From Bog-473 sp963788585 (lineage in GTDB: Bacteria; Actinomycetota; Acidimicrobiia; Acidimicrobiales; RAAP-2): a DNA stretch of 64,000 nt. The stretch spans positions 1,240,001 to 1,304,000 of the forward strand of contig CAWBHA010000003.1 in NCBI GenBank assembly GCA_963788585.1, read 5' to 3'. The position numbers and the translations under genes are program-made. Below are positions 51,814 to 61,257 of this stretch, in pieces; the stretch's first letter is position 1; every line of letters begins with the position of its first letter. The notes beneath the pieces were generated by a model that saw only the letters and a list, made by a program, of their open reading frames with translations, had not been told where the DNA came from and made no database searches.

Positions 51814-52527
51814 GTGAAGATCGACAACGGACCGCGGGTCCTGGTGGTGGACGACGAGCCCTCGATCGTCGATGCGGTGGCCACGTCGCTGCGTTACGAG
51901 GGGTTCACCGTCGACGAGGCGATGACGGGCCGCAAGGCGTTGGCCCAGGCGCAAGACGATCCCCCCGACCTCGTGATCCTGGACGTGATGCTGCCCGACC
52001 TCGACGGGCTCGAGGTGACCCGGCGACTGCGCGCCGACGGCCTCCGTGTGCCCGTCTTGTTCCTGACCGCCCGCGACACGCTCCAGGACAAGCTGGCCGG
52101 CCTGACCGTCGGAGGGGACGACTATGTGACCAAGCCCTTCGCCCTGGCCGAGGTGATCGCCCGCGTGCACGCCATCCTGCGCCGGACCGGCTACGAGCCC
52201 GAGGACGACGGCACCCTCCGTTTCTCCGACCTCGAGCTGGACGAGAGCGCGCACGAGGTCCGGCGCAGCGGTCACGCGATCAACCTCACGGCAACGGAAT
52301 TCAACCTCTTGCGGTACTTCATGTTGAATCCGCGCCACGTGCTGTCGAAGTCCCAGATCCTCGACCACGTCTGGCACTACGACTTCGGGGGGGACGGCAA
52401 CGTGGTCGAGACCTACGTGAGCTACCTGCGCAAGAAGCTCGAGAAGTTCGGGCCACCCCTGATCCACACCATCCGGCTCGTTGGCTACACGCTGCGCGAG
52501 CCGGAGAGCGCCAACGGAGCTGCCTGA
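51814..52527 (+). CDS. OmpR-family response regulator
   Basis: 237 residues. The receiver has VDDEPS at 12-17, the phosphorylated Asp57 in LVILDVMLPDLDG and Lys107 in DYVTKPF. The output is an OmpR winged helix (VLSKSQILDHVWHYDFGGDG; YVSYLRKKLE). It resembles actinobacterial MprA/PrrA. GTG 51814 has GGAGG eight bases upstream. The histidine kinase starts right after the stop. Targets unknown. Confidence 0.92.
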   Translation: MKIDNGPRVLVVDDEPSIVDAVATSLRYEGFTVDEAMTGRKALAQAQDDPPDLVILDVMLPDLDGLEVTRRLRADGLRVPVLFLTARDTLQDKLAGLTVGGDDYVTKPFALAEVIARVHAILRRTGYEPEDDGTLRFSDLELDESAHEVRRSGHAINLTATEFNLLRYFMLNPRHVLSKSQILDHVWHYDFGGDGNVVETYVSYLRKKLEKFGPPLIHTIRLVGYTLREPESANGAA

Positions 52528-54099
52528 GTGTCGCTGCGGCTCCGACTCCTGCTCGCGGTCGGGGCGATCGCCATCGTCGCGCTCGTGGTGGCCGACTTCG
52601 CCACCTACTCGGCGCTCCGGAGCTCCCTCTACAACCAGGTGGACCAGGAGCTGGCCCTGCAGCGCCCGCACTTCGTCGGGGACGCGGCGACCGGGACGGT
52701 CGCCTGCCCCTCACCCGAGAGCAACTTCGGCAACGCAGCGGCGGTCGGCAACAGCGGGCCCGGCCCGGGGCCCGGTGGCGCGGGCGGCGGGCAGGGTTTT
52801 CCCAACCTGTTCGGCATCAGCTACATCTCGGTGGTCAATCAGGCGAGCAGCGTGGTCAGCGGCCTCGAGTGCCCGGCCTACGTGGGGAACCATCCCTATC
52901 GCCCGCAGCTGCCGTCCCCGATCACCGGCTTCTCCTCGCAGGCCGACGGGGAGCAGGTGGCCTACTTCACGACGTCGTCGATCGCACCGGGTGGCCCCGA
53001 CTTCCGGGTGCGCGCCGTGAAGCTGAGCGGTGGGAACGTGCTCGTCCAGGCACAGGCACTCGGCGATCAGACGAGCACGCTGCACACCCTGTTCCTGACC
53101 GAGCTCGCCGTGACGGCGGCCGCGCTCGTGCTCGCGCTCGTCGGCGGCTGGTGGCTCGTCCGCCTCGGCCTGCGGCCACTGGAGGACGTCGAGGCCACGG
53201 CCGAATCCATCGCCGCGGGGAACCTCGACCAGCGGGTGCCGGGCGCGGAGCAGTCGACCGAGGTCGGGCGCCTCGCCCGGGCCCTCAACGTCATGCTCGA
53301 GCGGATCCAGAGCGCCTTCTCGGCGCGGCTGGCCTCCGAGGCCCGCCTCAAGGAATCCGAGCAGCACCTGCGCCAGTTCGTGGCGGACGCCTCCCACGAG
53401 CTGCGTACGCCCATCGCCGCGGTGTCGGCCTACGCCGAGCTGTTCGAGCGCGGCGGAGCGGAGCACGTCGACGACCTGCCGCGCATCGTGTCGGGCATCC
53501 GGACCGAGACGGCGCGCATGGATCGCCTGGTCAACGACCTGCTCACGCTCGCCCGCCTGGACGAAGGTATTCCGATGGAGCAGGCGCCGGTCGAACTCGT
53601 CGCGCTGATATCGGACGCGGTGCGGACGGCGACCGCGGTGGGCCCCGAGTGGCCCGTCCGGTTCTGGGCGTCCCGCCCGGTCGAGGTGACCGGGGACACG
53701 GACCGCCTGCGCCAGGTCATCGACAACCTTCTGGGGAACGTGCGAGCCCACACGCCACCTGGCACCACCACGACGGTGCGCGTGGACGAGGTCGGGGACC
53801 AGGCGGAGATCGAGGTGCGTGACAGCGGGCCAGGAATGCCCGACGAGGAGGCGCGCCGCGTCTTCGAGCGGTTCTACCGCGCCGATCCGGCGCGGTCCCG
53901 GACGAGTGGCGGCAGCGGCCTGGGGCTCTCGATCGTGGCCGCCATCGTGGCCGCCCACGGCGGCACGGTGTCGGCCCGTTCGTCCCCCGGCGAGGGCATG
54001 GCGGTCACCGTGCGGATCCCCCTGCTGCCTGCGGCCCATGACGAGGCCCCTGACGAGGCTCCGGTGTCCGTCGACAGCGCCACCGGCACGGTCGTCTGA
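52528..54099 (+). CDS. Sensor histidine kinase with HAMP domain
   Basis: 523 residues. A first membrane helix (residues 5-28) and a second (195-217) frame an extracytoplasmic sensor of about 165 residues with a Gly/Pro-rich stretch (GPGPGPGGAGGG). Then HAMP (RPLEDVEATAESIAAGNLDQ), the H-box ADASHELRTPIAAVSAYAE, N-box IDNLLGNVRAHTPPG and G-boxes DSGPGMP and GLGLSIV. GTG 52528 directly follows the regulator stop. The pair should phosphorylate the regulator encoded before it. Confidence 0.9.
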   Translation: MSLRLRLLLAVGAIAIVALVVADFATYSALRSSLYNQVDQELALQRPHFVGDAATGTVACPSPESNFGNAAAVGNSGPGPGPGGAGGGQGFPNLFGISYISVVNQASSVVSGLECPAYVGNHPYRPQLPSPITGFSSQADGEQVAYFTTSSIAPGGPDFRVRAVKLSGGNVLVQAQALGDQTSTLHTLFLTELAVTAAALVLALVGGWWLVRLGLRPLEDVEATAESIAAGNLDQRVPGAEQSTEVGRLARALNVMLERIQSAFSARLASEARLKESEQHLRQFVADASHELRTPIAAVSAYAELFERGGAEHVDDLPRIVSGIRTETARMDRLVNDLLTLARLDEGIPMEQAPVELVALISDAVRTATAVGPEWPVRFWASRPVEVTGDTDRLRQVIDNLLGNVRAHTPPGTTTTVRVDEVGDQAEIEVRDSGPGMPDEEARRVFERFYRADPARSRTSGGSGLGLSIVAAIVAAHGGTVSARSSPGEGMAVTVRIPLLPAAHDEAPDEAPVSVDSATGTVV

Positions 54100-54178
54100 G
54101 CTGCGCCCGCGTGCATCCCTCGGTTTCACACCCGGTGCACAGCTGTTCTTCACGGAGCCCGGAGGCGGGGAGGGCACC

Positions 54179-55387
54179 ATGCCCGACATGACAGCCCTGG
54201 CTCCTCTCGAAGCCGACGTCGATCCCCGCCACGTCCCGGTGGATGTCGAGATCGTCGTCCCCGTGTACAACGAGGCCGCGCAGCTGACCGAGCGGGTCAC
54301 GGCCCTGCGCGCCTTCCTCGACCGGTCGTTCCCCTTCCGGGCCCTCGTCACCGTGGTCGACAACGCGAGCACGGACGACACCTACGCCGTCGCCCGCGAA
54401 CTCGCGGCCTCCCAGCCCGGCGTCGCGGCGCTGCACCTGCCACGCAAGGGTCGCGGCTACGCGTTGCGCTCGGCCTGGTCGACGAGCGAGGCCCCGGTGG
54501 TCGCCTACATGGACGTCGATCTCTCCACCTCGTTGTCGGCGCTGCTGCCCCTGGTGGCGCCGCTGCTGTCGGGGCACCGCGACGTCGCCATCGGGACACG
54601 CCTCGCTCACGGCGCTCGCGTCGTGCGCGGGCCCAAACGCGAGCTCATCTCACGTGCGTACAACCTCCTCTTGAAGTGCGCCCTGCGGGGTCGCTTCAGC
54701 GACGCCCAGTGCGGCTTCAAGGCGTTGCGCCGCGACGCAGCGGAGAAGCTGTTGCCCCTCATCGAGGATGACGAGTGGTTTTTCGACACCGAGCTGCTCG
54801 TGACGGCGGAGCGGCTGGGCCTGCGCATCGGTGAGGTCCCGGTCGACTGGGTTGACGACCCCGACTCGCGCGTCGACATCGTCTCCACCGCTGCGGGTGA
54901 CCTGCGAGGGGTGTGGCGCCTCCTCGTCCGGAGGCCCAAGGGTCTGCGGCGTGTCCGCTCCAACGAGGTCACCGCCGATCAGCTCCTGCGTTTCGCCGGG
55001 GTCGGCGTGGTGTCGACCTTGGGGTACCTGTTCCTGTTCGTCGCCTGGCGGCCGCTGCTGGGTCCCTACGGCGCCAACGCCGTGGCGATGGCGATCGCCA
55101 CCCTCTTCAACACCGCAGTGCACCGTGAGCTGTCGCGGACGACCGACGGCCAGTCTCGCCGCGGGCGCCTCTACGCGGTGGCTGGTGGGTTGTACCTGGT
55201 GAGCGTCCTCTTCACCACGGTCGGGCTGGTCGTGGCGCAGTGGATCGCCCCGTCCGCGCTCCTTGCGGAGTTGGTGGCCATCACGGTCGCCAACGCCGCC
55301 GCCGCCGTGCTGCGGTTCGCCGTCCTGCGGGCGTGGATCTTCCGGCCGAGCGTCGGGAGCGAGACCGCAGTGTTGGTGACACGGTGA
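54179..55387 (+). CDS. Polyprenol-phosphate glycosyltransferase (GT2) fused to GtrA-like domain
   Basis: 402 residues. A GT2 domain: IVVPVYNEAAQLTERVTALR, AYMDVDLSTSLSALLP with the DxD-like motif, and GFKALRRDAAEKLLPL. This is dolichol-phosphate-mannose-synthase type. From about residue 270 four hydrophobic helices follow (LLRFAGVGVVSTLGYLFLFV and on), a GtrA-like membrane domain. Such proteins make or flip lipid-linked sugar. ATG 54179 follows GGAGGG. The next glycosyltransferase starts at 55384 in an overlap (GTGA), so the lipid-linked sugar is probably its donor. Confidence 0.88.
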   Translation: MPDMTALAPLEADVDPRHVPVDVEIVVPVYNEAAQLTERVTALRAFLDRSFPFRALVTVVDNASTDDTYAVARELAASQPGVAALHLPRKGRGYALRSAWSTSEAPVVAYMDVDLSTSLSALLPLVAPLLSGHRDVAIGTRLAHGARVVRGPKRELISRAYNLLLKCALRGRFSDAQCGFKALRRDAAEKLLPLIEDDEWFFDTELLVTAERLGLRIGEVPVDWVDDPDSRVDIVSTAAGDLRGVWRLLVRRPKGLRRVRSNEVTADQLLRFAGVGVVSTLGYLFLFVAWRPLLGPYGANAVAMAIATLFNTAVHRELSRTTDGQSRRGRLYAVAGGLYLVSVLFTTVGLVVAQWIAPSALLAELVAITVANAAAAVLRFAVLRAWIFRPSVGSETAVLVTR

Positions 55388-57652
55388 GCGACCTCCCGCC
55401 TGTGCCGGACGCCCCAGTGGCGCTCCTCGACCCGCCGGCGCAACTCGACGCCCCCGAGTCCACGTCTCCGCCCGCGCCCTCTGCCCCGCCCTGGCCGCCG
55501 GGGCCCCGCCGCGGCCGCTTTGCCCGTTTTCTCCGCGGCAAGGAGAGCGACGCCGCCTGGGTCCGTCCCGCCCTCCTCACCCTGCTCGTGGCCACGGCAG
55601 TCCTCTACCTGTGGGACCTCGGCGCGAGCGGCTGGGGCAATTCCTTCTACTCGGCGGCCGTGCAGGCGGGAACCAAGAGCTGGAAGGCCTTCTTCTTCGG
55701 GTCTTCCGACTCGTCGAACTTCATCACGGTCGACAAGCCGCCGGCCTTCCTGTGGCCGATGGAGATCTCTGCACGCATCTTCGGGGTGAACTCGTGGAGC
55801 ATCCTGGTCCCGCAGGCCCTCGAGGGCGTGGCCACCGTCGGCCTCGTCTACCTCTCGGTCCGGCGTTGGTTCAGTGCACAGGCCGCGCTCCTGGCCGGCG
55901 CGGTCGTCGCGCTCACCCCGGTGGCCGCGCTGATGTTCCGCTACAACAACCCGGACGCCATGCTCGCCCTGCTGCTCACGGCGGCGACCTATGCCACGAT
56001 GCGAGGGCTCGAGCGTGCGCAGACGAAGTGGCTCGTGCTGGCGGGTGCCCTCGTCGGGTTCGGCTTCATCACCAAGATGATGCAGGCCTTCCTGATCCTT
56101 CCCGTCCTGGCCGTCGTCTACCTGCTCGCCGCGCCGACAGGATGGTGGCGCAGGGTGTGGCAGGTCGTGCTGATGGGCGTCTCCGTGGTCGTCGCGGCGG
56201 GCTGGTGGGTCGCTGCCGTGGCCCTGACGCCGGCGGCCGATCGCCCCTATGTCGGGGGGTCCCAGGACAACAGCATCCTCAACCTCATCTTCGGGTACAA
56301 CGGGTTCGGTCGTCTCAGCGGGAACGAGACCGGCAGCGTGGGCGGGGGAGGGTTCGCCGGGAGCATGTGGGGGCCTACGGGGTTCACGCGGCTCTTCAAT
56401 TCGACGTTCGGGAACATGATGTCGTGGCTGCTGCCCGGCGGCCCTCGTGATGGGCGCGCTGCTTCTGCTCCTCACGCTGCGGGCCCGTCGCACCGATCGC
56501 GAGCGTGCCGGGCTCCTGCTCTGGGGCGGGTCGCTGGTCTCGGCCGGCCTGGTGATCAGCCTGGCCCAGGGCATCATCCATCCCTACTACACGGTCGCGT
56601 TGGCGCCACCGCTCGGCGCCTTGGTCGGGATCTCCACCATGGCGCTGTGGGAACGCCGCGCCAGCTGGGCCGGGCGGATCGGGCTCGCCGCCGGCCTCGC
56701 TGCCACCGTCGTGTGGGCGTACGTGCTCCTCGGGCGCACCTCGGACTGGTTCCCCGCGCTGCGTCCCTTCGTGGCGGTGGCGGGCGCGCTGGGCGTCGTC
56801 GCCATCCTGCTGCTGCCCCTGCTGCGTTCCGTGCCCAGGCTGGCCGTCGCGCTGGTCGCGACGCTGGGACTCGGCGCCGCGCTCGCCGCGCCGCTGTTCT
56901 CGACCGTGGCCACCGCGAACACCCCGCACTCGGGTGCGATCCCGTCGGTGACCCCGACCCCGGCCGGTGGCCAAGGCGGTCCCGGGGGTACCTTCCCCGG
57001 AGGTGGCTTCGCCGGCGGCGGCTTCCGCCGGGCCTTCGGCGGCACCTTCCCCGGTGGCGGCGCGGGTGCGGGCTTCCGGGGCGGCACCTTCCCCGGGGGT
57101 GGCTTCCCGGGGGGTGGGTTCCCCGGAGGTGGCGTCCCCGGCCGTTCGGGCACGGGGAACACGACGACTCCCGGCTCTGCCGGCGGAGCACCATCCTTCG
57201 GCGGCGGCCGCTTCCGCGGAGGTTTCGGCGGCGGTGGCCCGGGCGGTGGCGGCGGGTTCTTGAACGCGAGCCAGTCCAATGCGGCGCTCACCAAGCTCCT
57301 GCAGGCCGAGGCCGGCCGCTACACCTGGGCGGGCGCCACGGTCAACTCGAACAACGCCGCCGGCTACCAGTTGGCCAGCGGTGAGCCGATCATGGCGATC
57401 GGCGGGTTCAACGGTACGGACCCGGCGCCGTCGCTCTCCCAGTTCGAGCAGTACGTCTCGGAGGGCAAGATCCACTACTTCATCGCCAGCGGTGGCGGTG
57501 GCGGTGGCGGAGGCGGCTTCGGTCTGGGGGGTGGCGCCGGTGGTACGGACGACGACGCCAGGCAGATCACCTCGTGGGTGGAGTCCCACTTCACGTCCGA
57601 AAGCGTCGGCGGTGTGACGGTCTACGACCTCACCTCGGGCGCGTCCTCGTGA
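55384..57652 (+). CDS. GT39/ArnT-like membrane glycosyltransferase with Gly-rich exported tail, apparent frameshift
   Basis: About 755 residues. The PMT_2 core begins LYLWDLGASGWGNSFYSAAV and continues FITVDKPPAFLWPMEISARI with Asp-Lys-Pro of the loop, then many helices. One extra G near 56427 (CTGCCCG|GCG) must be skipped to reach LVMGALLLLLTLRARR and continue. From 56985 a long Gly/Phe/Pro region is followed by an exported domain (ALTKLLQAEAGRYTWAG; SLSQFEQYVSEGKIHYFIAS), as in actinobacterial ArnT-like proteins. It should transfer sugar from polyprenol phosphate onto a cell-envelope acceptor. Coupled to the GT2 gene. Confidence 0.85.
56985..57255 (+). repeat. Gly-rich low-complexity region in the glycosyltransferase gene
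   Basis: Repeated (T/G)FPGGGF-type units (GTFPGGG, GFAGGGF, GTFPGGGF, GFPGGGF) encode a flexible linker of about 85 residues; GGYF-like stretches end near 57255. A second poly-Gly run is at 57490-57520. Prone to slippage. Confidence 0.8.
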
Positions 57653-57671
57653 CCCGCGGAGCGGCGGCCGC

Positions 57672-58172
57672 TCAGGCGAGCAACTCGAGGTAGCACGCCA
57701 GGGTGGCGAGGTCGTACGCGACAAAGCGCACGATCGTGACATCGGTGTCTGCGGCGCGGACACTCGTCACTGCGACGGCTGCCGCTTGCGCCGGCGGGTA
57801 GCCGTAGACGCCGGTGGAGATCGCCGGAAAGGCGATCGAACGGGCCCCCACTCTGTCGGCGACGGCGAGGGCGGTGCGATAGCACGAGGCGAGGGTCTCT
57901 GGTTCACCGCGTGCGCCGCCCTGCCACACCGGCCCCACCGTATGGACGATGAAACGAGCGGCCAGACCGAACCCGTCGGTGACCACCGACTGACCGGGCG
58001 GGCATTCGCCGAGTGTCCGGCATGCCGCCTGCAGCCGGTCCGCTCCCGCCGCCCGGTGAATGGCACCGTCGACGCCTCCGCCGCCGAGCAGGCGCCGGTT
58101 GGCCGCGTTGACCACCGCGTCGACCTGCTCGGCGGTGATGTCCCCCTGTACGGCCTCGAGCCGCGCGGTCAT
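57672..58172 (-). CDS. Macro-domain O-acetyl-ADP-ribose deacetylase
   Basis: 166 residues. VQGDITAEQVDAVVNAANRR, GGGGVDGAIHRAAG and AFPAISTGVYGYP give the macro fold and the ADP-ribose-binding loops of the MacroD/YmdB type, with the Asn of NAANR and Asp of GVDGAI. It removes acetate or ADP-ribose from modified targets. ATG 58172. It converges with the glycosyltransferase gene, a GAGCGGC/GCCGCTC dyad between them (57659-57673) serving as a possible shared terminator. The next gene on the same strand is 6 bp upstream. Confidence 0.92.
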   Translation of the reverse strand: MTARLEAVQGDITAEQVDAVVNAANRRLLGGGGVDGAIHRAAGADRLQAACRTLGECPPGQSVVTDGFGLAARFIVHTVGPVWQGGARGEPETLASCYRTALAVADRVGARSIAFPAISTGVYGYPPAQAAAVAVTSVRAADTDVTIVRFVAYDLATLACYLELLA

Positions 58173-58178
58173 CCCCGG

Positions 58179-58973
58179 TCAGCCGGCCGGCGCCGTCGTA
58201 GCGGAGGAGGATGCCGGCACCAACTTCAGCAGCGAGAATGCGTGCGCGGGTGCACTGACGTTCGGCACCTCGCCCCACTGTGTGAACGTCACCGTTCCGT
58301 GGATGGTCGACGATCCGCCGGAGGCCTTCGGATTCGTGACCTCCTCCACCGGCAGCTGCGTACCCGTGGACGGCACGTAGAGGACGACCGGGACCTTGTG
58401 GCCGCTCTCCGTGCTTGCGAAGCCGTCGATCGCCAGTACGGAGACGCCGTTGACCGTGGTCGGGGCACCGCGCGTGAACGGGCCCGACATTTGCAGTTCC
58501 GTCGCGACCTGCGAGTTCAACAACCCGCTGACGAGCTCGCCGAGCGCGCTGTTCGCAGTGGGGAAGGACAGCCAGCGATCGGCGTATTTCGACGACTGCG
58601 CGTTGGTCAGTCCGATGATGCGGTGCAAGGCGGCGGGGTTGCCGTTGACGTACCCGGTCCCGCCCAGGAGCAAGGCTGACATGTGCTCGGTGACCTTGTC
58701 GCCCCTGACGGTGATCGTCTGCGTACCCGAGGTCTTCCCGGTGTCGCCGGTGGCCGTGAGCGTCACTCCTTGCTGCGTGGCAGTGGAGACGAAGTGCACC
58801 CCCTGGCTCGCCGTGGCCTTGATCGCGGCCTCGTACTCGGCCTGCGCGCTCTGGTTCGGGGCGCCGGTCGCGCCCGCAGAACGCGGCGCGATCCCAACCG
58901 CCGCCAGCATGACGAGCGCGGTGCCGGTGGCGGCCGCGGCGGTGCGGATCTGGTTCGGGCACATTCGGGGCAT
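58179..58973 (-). CDS. LppX/LprG-like exported protein 1
   Basis: 264 residues. A signal peptide (ATGTALVMLAAVGIAPRSAG) precedes a domain with FTQWGEVPNVSAPAHAFSLL and VPVVLYVPSTGTQLPVEEV. The alternating strand pattern resembles the half-barrel of LppX/LprG lipid carriers, but no lipobox Cys is present, so it would be secreted or retained by the signal. ATG 58973 has GAGAG seven bases upstream. The gene at 59090 encodes a paralogue 116 bp away on the same strand. Ligand unknown. Confidence 0.65.
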   Translation of the reverse strand: MPRMCPNQIRTAAAATGTALVMLAAVGIAPRSAGATGAPNQSAQAEYEAAIKATASQGVHFVSTATQQGVTLTATGDTGKTSGTQTITVRGDKVTEHMSALLLGGTGYVNGNPAALHRIIGLTNAQSSKYADRWLSFPTANSALGELVSGLLNSQVATELQMSGPFTRGAPTTVNGVSVLAIDGFASTESGHKVPVVLYVPSTGTQLPVEEVTNPKASGGSSTIHGTVTFTQWGEVPNVSAPAHAFSLLKLVPASSSATTAPAG

Positions 58974-59089
58974 ACCTTCACTCTCTTGGAGGGCCCCGGA
59001 CCGGCGGCGCACAGCGCCCGAACAGCCCGTGGGAAGGGACATCCTCCCACGCCCGTCGCCGCGGCTGCGGTCGCGCCCGGGGGCGCTGG

Positions 59090-59812
59090 TCAGACGGCGC
59101 TGATGTGACCGATGGAGATCGACGCCTGGGGCGCCTCCGGCCGAACGAGCTCGCCCCATTTCGAATACGCGACGTGCTCGGCGTCGGTCCGCTGTCCCTG
59201 CGCGTTGACCGAGTCCTCTTCGACGGGAACGTGAGTCCCCGTGGCGCGGACGTACAAGACCACGCGCGTGGACGTGCGACCGACGGCCTGCCTTCCCTCG
59301 ATCGCCTCGACGGCGTAGCCGTCGAGCGTCTGCGGATGCCCGAGCGTGAGCGGCCCCTTGAGGGCAAGCTCGTCCGCGAGGTCATGGGAGCGCACTCCAG
59401 CCACCACCTGCGCGAACGCTGCGTTGTCGGTGGCGAACTCGATCCACTGGCCTGCGCCCTCCGCCGCTTGGGACGCGCTCAAGCCGGCCAACGCCTGGAG
59501 CCCGCCTTCGTTGCCCTTGAGATAGGTGAGGCCCCCGATGACCACGATGTTGATGGAACCCGTGCCGAGCAGCACCGTCTGGCTCCCCGAAGCAGGACCG
59601 GCGTCGCCGCTCTCGACCAAGGTCTGCTTGGCCTGCACCGAGGAGGAGGTGTAGTGGACCGACCACGCCTGCGTCGAGACGATCGCCTCGTGGTAGAGCG
59701 TCGACGCCGACGGCCCCGTCGCCGCAGCGGCGGATGCGGTGCTGGCCACCAGGCCCGCCGCCGCGGAACCGCACAGCAGGAAGCCCAGCACCAGCCTTCT
59801 CGCGCGCCCCAC
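59090..59812 (-). CDS. LppX/LprG-like exported protein 2
   Basis: 240 residues. A signal peptide (LVLGFLLCGSAAAGLVASTA) is followed by the same domain order as its neighbour: ALKGPLTLGHPQTLDGYAVE, STRVVLYVRATGTHVPVEED and SKWGELVRPEAPQASISI. A Cys lies inside the hydrophobic segment but not in a clear lipobox. GTG 59812 has GAGG five bases upstream. A tandem duplication followed by divergence explains the pair. Confidence 0.65.
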   Translation of the reverse strand: MGRARRLVLGFLLCGSAAAGLVASTASAAAATGPSASTLYHEAIVSTQAWSVHYTSSSVQAKQTLVESGDAGPASGSQTVLLGTGSINIVVIGGLTYLKGNEGGLQALAGLSASQAAEGAGQWIEFATDNAAFAQVVAGVRSHDLADELALKGPLTLGHPQTLDGYAVEAIEGRQAVGRTSTRVVLYVRATGTHVPVEEDSVNAQGQRTDAEHVAYSKWGELVRPEAPQASISIGHISAV

Positions 59813-59942
59813 CTGGCCTCGTTTCTCTCGTGCGGGCTTCGATCGAACCCGGTCGGGACCAGTCAGCTTCGCACGTCGCTCGCGTACGGCCGGGTCGGGG
59901 GCGACCGTTCTCCGTCGGCTGCCGGCAGGGTCCGCCGGTTAC

Positions 59943-59954
59943 GAACACGTGTTC
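59943..59954. promoter_or_regulatory. LexA/SOS box upstream of recA
   Basis: GAACACGTGTTC, a perfect actinobacterial GAAC-N4-GTTC box (within CGAACACGTGTTCG at 59942-59955), 118 bp before the recA start. TATGCT (59957-59962) next to it may be a -10 element. Confidence 0.82.
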
Positions 59955-60072
59955 GGTATGCTGCCTCCGGCAGCGCCGGCGGGACCGTCACACCCCCGCC
60001 GTAGGTTCACGGACATCGGCACCGAATCAGGCCGGACAGGTCGCAAGCACAGACACAAAGGAGAGAAGAAGG

Positions 60073-61137
60073 ATGGCCGAAACGGAACGGGAGAAGGCAC
60101 TCGACGCGGCACTGGGCCAGATCGAGAAGCAGTTCGGCAAGGGCTCGGTCATGCGCATGGGCGACAACGTCGGCATGAACATCGAGTCGATCTCCACCGG
60201 GGCGCTCTCCTTGGACCTGGCGCTCGGCATCGGGGGCCTGCCGCGGGGACGGATCGTCGAGATCTACGGACCCGAATCCTCGGGCAAGTCGACCCTCGCC
60301 ATGCACGTGGTGGCCGAGGCCCAGCGCAACGGCGGCATCTGCGCCTACGTCGACGCCGAGCACGCCATGGACCCGGTCTACGCCCGGGCCATCGGTGTCA
60401 ACGTCGACGACCTGCTCATCTCCCAGCCCGACACGGGCGAGCAGGCACTCGAGATCGCCGACATGCTCATCCGGTCCGGGGCGCTCGACGTCCTGGTCAT
60501 CGACTCGGTGGCTGCGCTGACGCCCCGGGCCGAGATCGAAGGCGAGATGGGCGATACCCATGTCGGCCTCCAGGCGCGTCTCATGTCCCAGGCTCTACGC
60601 AAGCTGACGGGGACCCTGTCGAAGTCGAGCACCATCGCCGTTTTCATCAACCAGCTGCGGGAGAAAATCGGGGTCATGTACGGATCGCCTGAAGTCACCC
60701 CTGGTGGCCGTGCGCTGAAGTTCTACTCGTCGGTGCGGCTCGACATCCGCCGCATCGAGGCGATCAAGGACGGTGCGGACGTCGTCGGCAACCGGACCCG
60801 GGTCAAGGTCGTCAAGAACAAGTGCTCGGCCCCGTTCAAGCAGGCCGAGTTCGACATCATGTACGGCAGGGGGATCAGCCGCGAAGGGTCGCTCCTCGAC
60901 GTGGCGGTCGAGCTGGGCTTCATCAAGAAGTCGGGCGCCTGGTTCACCTATGAGGGTGAGCAACTCGGCCAGGGCCGCGAGAACGTCAAGACGTTCCTCT
61001 CGGAGAATCCCCAGTTGATGGTCGAGATCGACGATCGCGTGCGCGAGCGTCTGGCCCCCAAGGACGACGACGACGACATCCCCTCGGGCGAGAGTGTCGC
61101 CGACGCCGACGATCTCCCCATCACGCTCGACTCCTAG
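60073..61137 (+). CDS. recA: RecA recombinase
   Basis: 354 residues. GPESSGKST (66-74) is the Walker A, VLVIDSVAALTPRAEIEGEM the Walker B and L1 region, and MYGSPEVTPGGRALKFYSSV the L2/ATP-cap region. The acidic C-terminal tail (KDDDDDIPSGE) is typical. There is no intein. It forms filaments on single-stranded DNA, drives strand exchange and activates LexA cleavage. ATG 60073 follows GAAGG. An SOS box precedes it. RecX does not follow; a methyltransferase does. Confidence 0.98.
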   Translation: MAETEREKALDAALGQIEKQFGKGSVMRMGDNVGMNIESISTGALSLDLALGIGGLPRGRIVEIYGPESSGKSTLAMHVVAEAQRNGGICAYVDAEHAMDPVYARAIGVNVDDLLISQPDTGEQALEIADMLIRSGALDVLVIDSVAALTPRAEIEGEMGDTHVGLQARLMSQALRKLTGTLSKSSTIAVFINQLREKIGVMYGSPEVTPGGRALKFYSSVRLDIRRIEAIKDGADVVGNRTRVKVVKNKCSAPFKQAEFDIMYGRGISREGSLLDVAVELGFIKKSGAWFTYEGEQLGQGRENVKTFLSENPQLMVEIDDRVRERLAPKDDDDDIPSGESVADADDLPITLDS

Positions 61138-61257
61138 CATCCCGTCCCTCGCGGCGCTGAAGCCTCCGGGCCGTCCCCGCCACTCCCGCGGGTGACCCGT
61201 CCGGGGCGCTTCGCGTCCGGCTCGGGTCGACCCCAGCGCAGCAGCCACAATGGGGTC

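Noticed and set aside
15000..56450. Programmed +1 frameshifting
   Set aside because: The sites (CTG-C-CGC, GCT-G-GTG, CTC-G-ACG, GTC-C-CGG, CCC-G-GCG) share no slippery codon or stop-codon context and occur in unrelated genes.
56985..57255. CRISPR-like short repeats
   Set aside because: Units vary in length and encode Gly-rich protein in frame; there are no spacers. No CRISPR array was seen elsewhere.
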